This document shows, in pieces, positions 8,131 to 16,144 of a stretch of 64,000 nucleotides of DNA (positions are counted from its first letter, which is position 1; every line of letters begins with the position of its first letter). The stretch comes from Hallerella sp963656065 (GTDB lineage Bacteria > Fibrobacterota > Fibrobacteria > Fibrobacterales > Fibrobacteraceae). The notes under the pieces were generated by a model. It was given only the letters and a program-made list of their open reading frames with translations, had not been told where the DNA came from and made no database searches. The DNA lies in contig CAVKGV010000004.1 in NCBI GenBank assembly GCA_963656065.1, positions 124,001 to 188,000 of the forward strand. The letters run 5' to 3'. The translations under genes and the position numbers were made by a program.

Positions 8131-9402
8131 ATGCGTCCCTTTTGTTCCCTGATGGTTTTCTGCGTTTTCGCCTTTGCGGCGGGAGCGTTTTCGTCCGAAC
8201 CTACCTCGGCGGGTTGCGTCGATGGCATGCGCATTGCGCGCGTCCGCTTTACGGGATTAGGCGATACCGATCCTCGGGTCGTGGAACGGGAGCTTTTCCA
8301 CGCTCCGGGCGTGAATTTTTCCGGGCGCGGGTTTCTCGCCGAAAAGTCCCGGCTCGAAAGCCTCGACATTTTTTCGGACGTTTCCCTTGTCTGCTCGGAA
8401 TCTGCCGGAGGCCTGGACCTGGAATACCGCTTCACGGAACTCTTGCACTGGATTCCTTCCCCCGCAGGCAAGAAGACCGATCAGGACGGCTGGATGCTTG
8501 GCGTGGCGCTTGCCCACCTGAATGTCCTGGGGGAGGATATTCGCGTCGAGGCGCAATACCGCACATCGGTAGATCCGCTTTTCGATTCCAAGGAATTTGC
8601 TATCTATGCGAGCTCGCCGTGGCTTTGGAATTTGCCGCTTTCGTGGAACTTCGAACTTTTGCGGACGGATTCGTGGGACGACTTGCGCGGATTCGATGAC
8701 CGCTCCTGGTTCGTCCACCTGGAACTTGACGCGAAGCTTTGGCGGGACATCTACCTCGTCTGGGCGCCTTCCTACCGCTATGTCCAGGGCTTCGGTTCCG
8801 TACCGGATTTGGGAGTGGGGGCGCTCCTTGAAAACCGCGATTCGAAGACGGACCCGCGGCGCGGCGCTTTCGAGGAATTCCGTGTGACGTGTTACGGCGT
8901 GTTCGATTCGAGCGTCGAAAATTTCGTGGAGTATCTCTGGGACAATCGGCTCTATTTCTCCCTGGGACGCTGGATTACGGGCGCTTCTTCGCTCGTGAGG
9001 TTTCGGCCCGGAACGCAGATGTTCTTTGACCGTCTGCACCAGGGAGGTGCAAATACGCTGCGCGGTTTTTCTCCCGATTCGAGCGTTCACGGTCGGCACG
9101 AAGCCGTCTGGAATATCGAAGAGCGTTTTGTGCTTTTGGAAAGGCGTCCGTTTTCGGTCCTCGGTGCGAACCTTTTTTGGGGCGTGCAGCTTGTGGCCGG
9201 TGTCGAAGGCTCGTTCCTCTGGGACAGCCAGCTGCCGGGATGGGATGATTACCGGCAAAGCGTCTATGGGGGAATCCATATCCTGATTCCCGCCCTGGAT
9301 CGTCTGAGAATCGAAGCGGGCTACAGCCCGGACGGGGGAGGCGTGAAGATTTCCGTAGGACTGTATGACAAAAATGTGTCCTTGCGATGGCGTTCCCGCT
9401 GA
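8131..9402 (+). CDS. Omp85/BamA-like outer-membrane protein with one POTRA
   Basis: A 424-residue protein with signal peptide MRPFCSLMVFCVFAFAAGAF. Residues ~30-105 form one POTRA-like domain (IARVRFTGLGDTDPRVVERE, then SRLESLDIFSDVSLV). The rest is a beta-barrel of alternating aromatic strands, with an Omp85-type GGANTLRGF segment near residue 310 that matches the lid-loop (RGF) region. Canonical BamA has five POTRAs and ~800 residues, so this is a short family member. Roles in protein or lipid insertion at the outer membrane are inferred. The start at 8131 is chosen because the rpmE2 terminator lies before it and a promoter box sits 5 nt upstream. Confidence 0.75.
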   Translation: MRPFCSLMVFCVFAFAAGAFSSEPTSAGCVDGMRIARVRFTGLGDTDPRVVERELFHAPGVNFSGRGFLAEKSRLESLDIFSDVSLVCSESAGGLDLEYRFTELLHWIPSPAGKKTDQDGWMLGVALAHLNVLGEDIRVEAQYRTSVDPLFDSKEFAIYASSPWLWNLPLSWNFELLRTDSWDDLRGFDDRSWFVHLELDAKLWRDIYLVWAPSYRYVQGFGSVPDLGVGALLENRDSKTDPRRGAFEEFRVTCYGVFDSSVENFVEYLWDNRLYFSLGRWITGASSLVRFRPGTQMFFDRLHQGGANTLRGFSPDSSVHGRHEAVWNIEERFVLLERRPFSVLGANLFWGVQLVAGVEGSFLWDSQLPGWDDYRQSVYGGIHILIPALDRLRIEAGYSPDGGGVKISVGLYDKNVSLRWRSR

Positions 9403-9410
9403 CTTGAATT

Positions 9411-9418
9411 TATATTTA
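9411..9418 (+). promoter_or_regulatory. -7 promoter element of ppa, leaderless geometry
   Basis: TATATTTA ends 5 nt before the ATG at 9424. There is no Shine-Dalgarno sequence in the gap. Confidence 0.55.
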
Positions 9419-9423
9419 GGTTT

Positions 9424-10023
9424 ATGCCAATCAATTATCTAGAACTGCCGATAGGACCGAAATATCCCTACGAAGTGGATTGCGTGGTCGAAATTCCCAA
9501 GGATACGAATGTCAAATACGAATATGACGAACGCTACCATGTTTTCCGATTAGACCGCTGCCTCCTGTCCTCGATGAGCTACCCGTGCAGCTACGGGCTG
9601 ATTCCGAGCACCCGGGCCGATGACGGCGATGCCCTGGACATGCTGGTCTATTGTTCTGCGCCTCTCGCTACGGGAACGGTCGTTTCGTGCCGCGCCGTGG
9701 GCGTCCTCGACATGACGGACGGCGGAAAGAAGGACTACAAGGTTCTCGGCGTCCCGCTCTACATTCCGCATCCGATCCGGGATTTGCAGGATGTCGATCC
9801 GATGTTCCTCAAGATTACGCGCAACTTCTTCCAGTATTACAAGGAGCTGGAAGGCAAGTCCGTTGAAATCGGGGAATGGATGTCCGCCGATTTTGCCCGT
9901 GAAAAAATCATCGAGGCTCACAAGAATTTCTTTGCGACCCAGGTTCAGGCGCCGGAAGTCCGCTACCAGGAACCGGAAACCCACTCGGAATACAGCCCCA
10001 ATTCCGATTTGATGATGATTTAG
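9424..10023 (+). CDS. ppa: Inorganic pyrophosphatase, family I
   Basis: A 199-residue soluble pyrophosphatase that hydrolyses PPi to two phosphates and pulls biosynthetic reactions forward. The family I active-site signature DDGDALD is at residues 66-72, preceded by SYPCSYGLIPST. KDYKVLGVPLY and the DLQDVDP segment are also conserved. The length is close to the family norm (~175-200). It is transcribed alone and ends at a terminator shared with yebC, which converges on it. Confidence 0.93.
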   Translation: MPINYLELPIGPKYPYEVDCVVEIPKDTNVKYEYDERYHVFRLDRCLLSSMSYPCSYGLIPSTRADDGDALDMLVYCSAPLATGTVVSCRAVGVLDMTDGGKKDYKVLGVPLYIPHPIRDLQDVDPMFLKITRNFFQYYKELEGKSVEIGEWMSADFAREKIIEAHKNFFATQVQAPEVRYQEPETHSEYSPNSDLMMI

Positions 10024-10050
10024 ATTGGAACTCCAACGGTGGATATGAAA

Positions 10051-10074
10051 AAAACCTCGCTTTCGCGAGGTTTT
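10051..10074. terminator. Bidirectional terminator between ppa and yebC
   Basis: The 10-bp stem AAAACCTCGC/GCGAGGTTTT with a TTTC loop has A and T runs on both sides, so it can end transcripts from either convergent gene. Confidence 0.85.
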
Positions 10075-10095
10075 TCGCTTGTTGCGGAAAAAGGA

Positions 10096-10845
10096 TTAGC
10101 CTTCTGCGGCTTCCATGTCTTCTTCGCTGATTTCCGCATTGTGATAGACGTCCTGGACGTCGTCGTCGTCTTCAAACTTGTCGAGGAGCTTCAGGAGCTT
10201 CTGCGCATCGGCGTGTTCGAGTTTTACCGGGTCGTTCGGAACGTAAGAAATTTCCGCACTGAGCATTTCGATGCCAGCCGCTTCGAGCGCCTTGGTCACG
10301 GCGTCAAAGGATTCCGGCGACGTGGAAATTTCGTGGACGCCGTCTTCTGTCGCCATGTCGTCCGCTCCGGCTTCGAGCGCAACGTCCATCACCTGGTCTT
10401 CGGTATATTTGGACGCGTCAACGTCGATAACACCCTTGTGGGTAAACGCCCAGGCGACGGATCCCGCTTCGCCGAGGCTTCCGCCGTTCTTGTTGAAGAT
10501 GTTGCGGATGTTGGAAACGGTGCGCGTCTTGTTGTCCGTCATGCACTTTACGAAAATCGCGACTCCGCCCGGACCGCGTCCTTCGTAAATCGGTTCTTCC
10601 ATGATGACGTCCTTGCCTTCGCCGGTTCCCTTGGCGATTGCGGATTCGATGTTCTTTGCCGGAAGGCTCTGGCTCTTGGCCTTGAGAATGGCTGCGCGGA
10701 GACGCGGGTTCGCATCCGGGTTGCCGCCGCCGAGTTTCGCTGCGATGGAGATTTCCTTGATGAATTTATTCCAGGCCTTTGCGCGGGCGACGTCGGTTTT
10801 CGCTTTCTTGCGTTTGGTGGTTGCCCATTTGGAATGTCCGGACAT
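10096..10845 (-). CDS. yebC: YebC/PmpR family protein (transcription/translation factor)
   Basis: A 249-residue YebC-family protein. It starts MSGHSKWATTKRKKAKTDVA, the hallmark N-terminus. Conserved blocks are NPRLRAAILKAKSQSLPAKN, YEGRGPGGVAIFV and NKNGGSLGEAGSVAWAF. Members are described as DNA-binding regulators and, more recently, as factors that help ribosomes through proline-rich stretches. The acidic C-terminus (EDDDDVQDVYHNAEISEEDM) is also typical. GAGG sits 5 nt before the ATG, and a TATCTTTG promoter lies 31 nt upstream. Confidence 0.95.
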   Translation of the reverse strand: MSGHSKWATTKRKKAKTDVARAKAWNKFIKEISIAAKLGGGNPDANPRLRAAILKAKSQSLPAKNIESAIAKGTGEGKDVIMEEPIYEGRGPGGVAIFVKCMTDNKTRTVSNIRNIFNKNGGSLGEAGSVAWAFTHKGVIDVDASKYTEDQVMDVALEAGADDMATEDGVHEISTSPESFDAVTKALEAAGIEMLSAEISYVPNDPVKLEHADAQKLLKLLDKFEDDDDVQDVYHNAEISEEDMEAAEG

Positions 10846-10876
10846 ATATACCTCGGGGGTTCAAATTTTAATGTCA

Positions 10877-10884
10877 CAAAGATA
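10877..10884 (-). promoter_or_regulatory. -7 promoter element of yebC
   Basis: On the minus strand it reads TATCTTTG, 31 nt upstream of the yebC ATG. The leader contains the GAGG ribosome site. Confidence 0.5.
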
Positions 10885-10970
10885 GAATTCTATCGCGCGG
10901 TCGGGTTAAATTTTTTTCAAAATGCGCGTCGAAATGCGTCTGGCAGGTGACAATTTTGTCGGATGGAAAA

Positions 10971-12284
10971 TCAGTGCGAAAGCGTTTCCAGATATTCGTC
11001 GATAGCCTTTTTGTATTCCTCGACGCCGATGGCGATTCGCCTTGCCATGTCCTTTTGGCCTTTTTCGGAATTCATGTAGCGCTCCTCTTCCGGGTTGCTG
11101 ATAAATCCGAGTTCGATAAGCGTTGCCGGCATGAACGCTCCGACGAGAACCATGAATCCCGCACCGCCCGCACCGGAGCCTTGCCGGGGAATTTTCCCAC
11201 CTTCGTATGACTGGATGACTTTTTCGGTGAACGTATAGCTCGCCTGCTTGTACTGTTCGAGGCGCGCCTGGATCTTGAGCCAGTCGAGCGGGGAAAGTTC
11301 ATCCTTGGAATTCTTGTCCCCGTAGAGCGATGCGACCTTGTTTTCGCGCCGGGCTATCGCGCGGTCCTCTTCGCTTTCCGGATCCCGCAAAACGTAGATG
11401 CGGAATCCCTTGGCCTTGGTCCTGCGCGCTCCGTCGATGGAATTACAGTGCAGGCTGATGAACAGGTCTCCGTTCCAGCGGTTGGCTATCTGGGGACGCT
11501 CGGAAAGCTGGATGAACTTGTCCGTGCTGCGGGTGAGCTTTACGCGGAATCCCCGCTTGGTGAGTTCCTTTTCGAGAAGTTTCCCTACCGAGAGGACGAT
11601 ATCCTTTTCGTTGGAAAATTTCCCGATGGCTCCCGGGTCCTTTCCGCCGTGGCCCGGATCGATGACGATGTTTTTGACTTCGCGCGAACCGGCGGGAGCA
11701 TTTTTGTTTTGCGGGACTGCCGGTTTCTTGGGAGCATTCGTTTGCCTGGAAACGTTAGTTTGTACGGTTTCCTGCTTCGTTTGTACGGAATCCGGAACGG
11801 GAACGGCTTTCTTTTCTGGAACTTTCTCCGCTTTCAGGATGCCGGCGGTCGAATCAATCGAATACTTCTTTGAAAATGCCTTGGCGAAAATCGCCATCGT
11901 CTCGTTTGCGGGAACCCAGATGATGTCGTCCTCGAAGGACGTCGGGGCGGAAAGCTTTACCGCCTTGCCGTTTGCGAAGATATAGGGAAAGCCGACGACG
12001 AACGAGCATGTAAAATCCTTTCCCTTCGCCGTAAAGTGCTTCTCGATGGGCTTGAACGAGGTGGCGAGATCTTCCGATTTGGCGAGCGAATCGATTTCTA
12101 CCATCCAGGTGCCGTCTTTTTGCTGGGCACGAACATTTGCAGGCGCTTCGGTGAAAAGGCCCGCGAATAAAAGGATGAGCGCAAAAATCAGCGCCTTGCC
12201 GCTTTGACGATGCGGGAGATGGCGAGTTTCGTGTCCCGTGCGATGATGTCTGCGCGTTTGTCCCTGTTGTCCTTGCCTCGGCAT
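10971..12284 (-). CDS. N-acetylmuramoyl-L-alanine amidase (Amidase_3)
   Basis: A periplasmic zinc amidase that cuts the lactyl-peptide bond of peptidoglycan, as in AmiA/B/C used for daughter-cell separation. The C-terminal ~230 residues hold the Amidase_3 zinc ligands in DPGHGGKDPG, NEKDIVL (Glu) and SLHCNS, and the ATLIELGFISNPEEERYM block. An N-terminal domain of ~120 residues (WMVEIDSLAKSEDLATSF and on) resembles wall-targeting or stalk modules but is not identified. The signal peptide is KALIFALILLFAGLFTEAPA. The start is uncertain. The ATG at 12284 lies far inside smpB in another frame; a non-ATG start close to the smpB stop (12188) would also leave a signal sequence. It is last in the ychJ-argC-obg-HU-smpB operon. 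Confidence 0.85.
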   Translation of the reverse strand: MPRQGQQGQTRRHHRTGHETRHLPHRQSGKALIFALILLFAGLFTEAPANVRAQQKDGTWMVEIDSLAKSEDLATSFKPIEKHFTAKGKDFTCSFVVGFPYIFANGKAVKLSAPTSFEDDIIWVPANETMAIFAKAFSKKYSIDSTAGILKAEKVPEKKAVPVPDSVQTKQETVQTNVSRQTNAPKKPAVPQNKNAPAGSREVKNIVIDPGHGGKDPGAIGKFSNEKDIVLSVGKLLEKELTKRGFRVKLTRSTDKFIQLSERPQIANRWNGDLFISLHCNSIDGARRTKAKGFRIYVLRDPESEEDRAIARRENKVASLYGDKNSKDELSPLDWLKIQARLEQYKQASYTFTEKVIQSYEGGKIPRQGSGAGGAGFMVLVGAFMPATLIELGFISNPEEERYMNSEKGQKDMARRIAIGVEEYKKAIDEYLETLSH

Positions 12285-12664
12285 ATACCTACTTCGATTT
12301 TGACATATCGATTTTTAAAATACAGTTTGAGCGGAATGAGCGTCAGTCCCTTGAGTTCCGTCGCCTTGCGCATCTTCTGGATTTCGGAAACGTGGGCGAG
12401 CAGCTTTCGCTTGCGCTGGGGATCGTGGCCAAAACGCTTGGCGAAGGAATAATCATCGATGTGCGCCCCGATGAGCCAGAGTTCGTTTTTGTCCTTGGAT
12501 ACATCGACCCACGCATCGTTGATGTTGCATCTTCCGTCGCGGATGGACTTTATTTCCGAACCGACCAGCATGATTCCCGTTTCAAAGCGTTCATCGACAA
12601 AGTACTGGTGTTGCGCTTTGCGGTTCACGATTGTCGGCGTCTTGGGTGAATCCTTTTGGCTCAT
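12188..12664 (-). CDS. smpB: SsrA-binding protein SmpB
   Basis: A 158-residue SmpB, the tmRNA partner that loads it into the A site of ribosomes stalled on non-stop mRNA. Conserved segments are NRKAQHQYFVDERFETGIML, GSEIKSIRDGRCNINDAWV, LLAHVSEI and LTLIPLKLYFKNRYVKIEVG. The basic tail KAARR reaches the decoding centre in characterised homologues. Its start overlaps the HU gene by 4 nt, and its 3' end overlaps the annotated frame of the amidase. tmRNA itself is not in this window. Confidence 0.96.
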   Translation of the reverse strand: MSQKDSPKTPTIVNRKAQHQYFVDERFETGIMLVGSEIKSIRDGRCNINDAWVDVSKDKNELWLIGAHIDDYSFAKRFGHDPQRKRKLLAHVSEIQKMRKATELKGLTLIPLKLYFKNRYVKIEVGICRGKDNRDKRADIIARDTKLAISRIVKAARR

Positions 12665-12972
12665 GGTTCTTCGCCCCGGGTTTCGAAAATTCGGTTGAGT
12701 TCGCGGCTCGCTTCGAAGACGGGCCGGACCTGCGCCTCGACGTTTACCTGTTCGCCGGTGCGCGGGTTTCTCGCGGTGTGGGCTTCGCGGGTCTTGAGCT
12801 TGAATCTGCCAAATCCGCGGATTTCGATGTTCTTGCCTTCGGCAAGCGCCTTGGAAATCGCATCCAGAAAACTTTCCACGATGACTTTCGTATCGACCTG
12901 CGTGAAGCCTATCCGCGAAGCGATTTCTTCGACCAGGTCTTTTTTCGTGATGTTGTTCTTGGATGCCGCCAC
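12661..12972 (-). CDS. HU/IHF-family DNA-binding protein
   Basis: A 103-residue nucleoid-associated protein of the HU/IHF fold. The dimerisation half is TKKDLVEEIASRIGFTQVDT, then the core GKNIEIRGFGRFKLKTREA and the DNA-binding arm tip ARNPRTGEQVNV with the intercalating Pro. A ~10-residue acidic/basic tail follows. The IEIRGFG form is closer to IHF than to HU, but subunit identity cannot be fixed by eye. It is nested between obg and smpB and overlaps smpB by 4 nt. Confidence 0.92.
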   Translation of the reverse strand: MAASKNNITKKDLVEEIASRIGFTQVDTKVIVESFLDAISKALAEGKNIEIRGFGRFKLKTREAHTARNPRTGEQVNVEAQVRPVFEASRELNRIFETRGEEP

Positions 12973-12973
12973 G

Positions 12974-13969
12974 CTACTTGCTCCAACCGCTGTATTTCTT
13001 GTGCTTGTCGGGAACCAGGTCGGAAAGGGCCTTTACCAGATCCCGGATGCCTTCGCCGGACATGGCCGATGTGACGATGAAATTTTCTTTTTTTGACTTG
13101 AACTTCTTGACGGCCGCTTCGATGCCCAGGTCGGACTTGTTGAGGGCGATGACGTAGGGCTTTTCGACGAGTTTCGGGTGGAAGTTTTTGAGCTCCTTGC
13201 GAAGCGTCTGGAATTTCTGCCAGGCGTCTTTTTCGAAAGCGTCGATGACGAACAGAAGCGCATAAGTGCGTTCGATGTGCTTGAGAAATTCGTGCCCGAG
13301 ACCTTTGCCGGAACTCGCTCCGTCGATGAGGCCCGGGATGTCCGCGACGACAAAGGAGTGTGCCGCATAGGAGACGATTCCGAGGACCGGTTCGAGAGTC
13401 GTGAACGGGTAGTCGCCGACTTTGGGCTTTGCCGAGGAAATTTTATTGACGAGCGAAGACTTGCCCGCATTCGGAAAGCCGACAAGCCCGATATCCGCGA
13501 CGAGTTTCAGTTCGAGAAAGAGTTCCCGGCGTTCGCCGCTTTGTCCGCGTGTCGCCTTTTCGGGGCCTTGCATCGTGGGGGTGACGAAATGGACGTTTCC
13601 AAGCCCTCCGCGCCCGCCCCTCGCGGCTATCCAGCGCTGGTTCGGTTCGGTGAGGTCGGCGAGGATGTGCCCCACGGAATCCTTGACAATTGTGCCGCAG
13701 GGAACGTCGATGATCAAGTCTTTTGCCGATTTTCCCGTGCAGCGGGCTGCTCCGCCGTCTTCGCCGTTGTCCGCCTTGTAGATGCGCCGGTTTCCCATGT
13801 CGAGCAGGGTCGTGTACTGTTCGTTCGCACGAAGGATGACGCTTCCGCCACGTCCGCCGTCACCGCCGTCCGGACCTCCCAGGGGAACAAATTTTTCCCT
13901 GCGGAAGCTGCTGAGTCCGTTTCCGCCCTTTCCCGAGCGAACATCGATTGTCTTTTCGTCTAGAAACAT
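12974..13969 (-). CDS. obg: GTPase Obg/CgtA
   Basis: A 331-residue Obg GTPase that acts in 50S ribosome maturation and stress signalling. The glycine-rich Obg fold covers ~1-158 (RSGKGGNGLSSFRREKFVPL and GGPDGGDGGRGG). The G domain follows with G1 GFPNAGKSS, G2 in the FTTLEP segment, G3 DIPGLIDGAS, G4 NKSD and G5 SAMSGEG. The C-terminal OCT extension of some Obg proteins is absent. It overlaps argC upstream by 10 nt and ends 1 nt before the HU gene. Confidence 0.96.
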   Translation of the reverse strand: MFLDEKTIDVRSGKGGNGLSSFRREKFVPLGGPDGGDGGRGGSVILRANEQYTTLLDMGNRRIYKADNGEDGGAARCTGKSAKDLIIDVPCGTIVKDSVGHILADLTEPNQRWIAARGGRGGLGNVHFVTPTMQGPEKATRGQSGERRELFLELKLVADIGLVGFPNAGKSSLVNKISSAKPKVGDYPFTTLEPVLGIVSYAAHSFVVADIPGLIDGASSGKGLGHEFLKHIERTYALLFVIDAFEKDAWQKFQTLRKELKNFHPKLVEKPYVIALNKSDLGIEAAVKKFKSKKENFIVTSAMSGEGIRDLVKALSDLVPDKHKKYSGWSK

Positions 13970-14934
13970 GAGAGTCCGGTTCCTTCGTCGATTCCGAGCG
14001 CAATGTTCATGTTCTGGATGGCAGCTCCGGAGGCGCCTTTGCCCAAGTTGTCGATGACGACCGTGACCTGGAGAGCCTTGCCTTTTCCGAAAACGTAGAT
14101 GTGCGCTTCATTTGTGCCGTTGCATTCCGTCGGGTCGAGCGATCCCGCATCGAGAGTCGGCTCTTCTTCGTAGGGGAGGACTTTGACGAAACGGGCGGAG
14201 GCGTAATGTTCCGCGAGAACTTCTCGAATGTCGCTTGCCGAGACGCTTTTCTTGAATGCGCCCGGAACTATCGCCGTGGAAACCGCCATGCCCTTGTAGT
14301 AGGGACCGACGATCGGGTTGAAAATCGGGGGATTTTCGAGCCCGCAGATTTTTTGCATTTCGGGGAGATGCTTGTGGTGATGCCCGAGCGCGTAAGGTCT
14401 CGGGGCGAAAAGTCGCGGCGACATTCCCGGATGGGAAACCTGGGCGCCTTCCGCTTCGTAGCTCGCAATCATCTTCTTTCCGCCGCCCGAATAACCGGTG
14501 AGGCTGTAAGTCGAAAGCTCCGCATCCTTTCCGATAATCCCTTTCGATAGGAGCGGGTAGATGCCGAGGATGAATCCCGAGGCGTGGCAGCCCGGGTTCG
14601 CAATCCGCGGATTCTTTTCTACCGCTTTCCGGAATTCGGGGGAAAGTTCGGGAAGCCCGTATGCCCAATCGGGATTTGTTCGGTGCGCGGTCGAGGCGTC
14701 GATGATTTTTGTCTTCGGGTTCGTGCAAAGCGAAGCGCTTTCGGTTGCCGCGGCATCGGGAAGGCAGAGAAATGTTACATCGGATTCGTTTATCAGGCGC
14801 TTCCGTTCCCCGGCGTCTTTCCGAAGTTCCGGGGCGATGCGCAAGATTTCCACATCGTCCCGCTTAGACAGGCGTTCATAGATCTGGAGACCGGTTGTTC
14901 CGGCCTCGCCATCGACGAATACGCGGAATTTCAT
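13960..14934 (-). CDS. argC: N-acetyl-gamma-glutamyl-phosphate reductase (type 2)
   Basis: A 324-residue ArgC that reduces N-acetyl-glutamyl phosphate to the semialdehyde with NADPH in arginine synthesis. The N-terminus MKFRVFVDGEAGTTGLQIYE is the short-form nucleotide-binding start, and the catalytic Cys is C116 in ANPGCHASG. YSLTGYSGGGKKMIASYE and LGHHHKHLPEM are family blocks. The overall form fits the type 2 enzymes of proteobacteria such as Agrobacterium. It lies 31 nt after ychJ and overlaps obg. No other arg genes are nearby. Confidence 0.93.
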   Translation of the reverse strand: MKFRVFVDGEAGTTGLQIYERLSKRDDVEILRIAPELRKDAGERKRLINESDVTFLCLPDAAATESASLCTNPKTKIIDASTAHRTNPDWAYGLPELSPEFRKAVEKNPRIANPGCHASGFILGIYPLLSKGIIGKDAELSTYSLTGYSGGGKKMIASYEAEGAQVSHPGMSPRLFAPRPYALGHHHKHLPEMQKICGLENPPIFNPIVGPYYKGMAVSTAIVPGAFKKSVSASDIREVLAEHYASARFVKVLPYEEEPTLDAGSLDPTECNGTNEAHIYVFGKGKALQVTVVIDNLGKGASGAAIQNMNIALGIDEGTGLSCF

Positions 14935-14965
14935 TTTCGCACCTCGTGTTGTTGCAGGCGAAAGA

Positions 14966-15466
14966 TTACTGGTTCTTGCCGCAGCACTTCTTGTATTTGA
15001 GTCCCGAACCGCACGGACACGGATCGTTGCGACCGACGTCCGGGGTCGTCTTGTGGATGGTCGAAGGCTTCACGGCGCGTCCGTCGTAGAAAAGCCATGC
15101 GCCCTTGACCTTGTGGAATTCGGAGAGTTCGTGATGTTCGCGGGCGACAGAGCCCTGCTTGTACTTGCAGATGAATTCGACCCAGCCGATGTTCTTTTCT
15201 TCTTCCGTCTTTGTCTGGAGAATCTGGATGCCGAGCCACTGGGAACGCTTGCTCCATTCCTCGACGCTTTTCTCGTCGTAGTCCGTCTGCTGGGAAGGAT
15301 CGAGCGAATCCTTGAGCCATTTGACTTCGTGCTTGGCGTAAGCCGTGTAGCGGGAGCGCATCAGGGCTTCCGGCGTGGGGGCGAGGGTCTGTCCCTTGAT
15401 AATCGGTTCGCAGCATTCGGAATAGGGCTTTCCGGATCCGCACGGGCAAAGATTTTCGTCTGCCAT
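14966..15466 (-). CDS. ychJ: YchJ-like SEC-C motif protein
   Basis: A 166-residue protein with a zinc-binding SEC-C motif at each end (CPCGSGKPYSECCEP near the N-terminus and DPCPCGSGLKYKKCCG at the C-terminus). Between them is the YchJ core (PEALMRSRYTAYAKHEVKWL). The molecular role of the family is not established. SEC-C modules are also found in SecA, where they bind zinc. The ATG at 15466 is preferred over one 14 codons upstream because GAGGAAT lies at the right distance before it. A TATCTTTG promoter element is 39 nt upstream, so this is probably the first gene of the operon running to the amidase. Confidence 0.85.
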   Translation of the reverse strand: MADENLCPCGSGKPYSECCEPIIKGQTLAPTPEALMRSRYTAYAKHEVKWLKDSLDPSQQTDYDEKSVEEWSKRSQWLGIQILQTKTEEEKNIGWVEFICKYKQGSVAREHHELSEFHKVKGAWLFYDGRAVKPSTIHKTTPDVGRNDPCPCGSGLKYKKCCGKNQ

Positions 15467-15505
15467 AGTAATTCCTCGGTTTTCCTTAACCAGAATAGGT
15501 TTTGT

Positions 15506-15513
15506 CAAAGATA
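15506..15513 (-). promoter_or_regulatory. -7 promoter element of the ychJ-argC-obg operon
   Basis: TATCTTTG on the minus strand, 39 nt before the ychJ start. The implied leader carries a Shine-Dalgarno sequence. Confidence 0.5.
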
Positions 15514-15520
15514 AATTATA

Positions 15521-16144
15521 TCAAGCCTCGGCCTTTTTCAAGAGCCAGAATTCTTCCTTGCCTTTTCGTTCGGGGACGCTTTCCTTGGCGGGAATCCTTT
15601 CGACGACATCGAAGATTCCTCCGAGACGCGCCATCAGTTCCCCTTCGGACGTCGGGTGCGGAGGTCCCTGGAGCGTGTTGCCGTTCAGGAACGGGTAGAA
15701 AAAGGCGATGACTACGCCGTCGTCCTTGAGCATCTTCTGCCACACTTCGAAGCATTCGTCGCGACGGCCCGGGTGGATGCCAGTGAACGTGCAGTAGTCG
15801 TAGATGATGTCGAACTGCTGTCCGCCCTTTTTCGCGTCCTTGGGGCTGAGTTCGAACAGGTCGAGGTTCAGCGACTTGAAATTTTCGTGCTTCCGGGAAA
15901 GCCTGTCGAGTTCATCGACCGCTGTCGGCGCAAAATCCACGGCGAGAACGTCGTGTCCGCGCTTTGCCCACGCTTCCGCGTCGTAGCCGTAGCCCGCTCC
16001 CGGGACGAGCACGTTTCCTTCCTTGGGACAGCGCGGGTCCTTGAAAAATTCGAGCAGGGCCGGCGTGGCCTTTTTTAGGTTCCAGTAATCCTTGTGTTCC
16101 GTGTAGAGATTTTCCCAGAACTCAGGCAGATTCTGTGTCAGCAT
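15521..16144 (-). CDS. SAM-dependent methyltransferase, thiopurine methyltransferase-like
   Basis: A 207-residue class I methyltransferase. The SAM-binding glycine motif is VLVPGAGYGYDAEAWAKRGH and the acidic strand-2 end is VLAVDFAPTAV. The order FWENLYTEHKDYW near the start, YDYCTFTGIHPGRRDECFEV in the middle and FFYPFLNGNTLQGPPHPTS towards the C-terminus matches the TPMT/thiol-methyltransferase superfamily seen in bacteria (thiols, halides, metalloids). The substrate is unknown. It overlaps the 3' end of rlmN by 23 nt and is probably co-transcribed. Confidence 0.75.
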   Translation of the reverse strand: MLTQNLPEFWENLYTEHKDYWNLKKATPALLEFFKDPRCPKEGNVLVPGAGYGYDAEAWAKRGHDVLAVDFAPTAVDELDRLSRKHENFKSLNLDLFELSPKDAKKGGQQFDIIYDYCTFTGIHPGRRDECFEVWQKMLKDDGVVIAFFYPFLNGNTLQGPPHPTSEGELMARLGGIFDVVERIPAKESVPERKGKEEFWLLKKAEA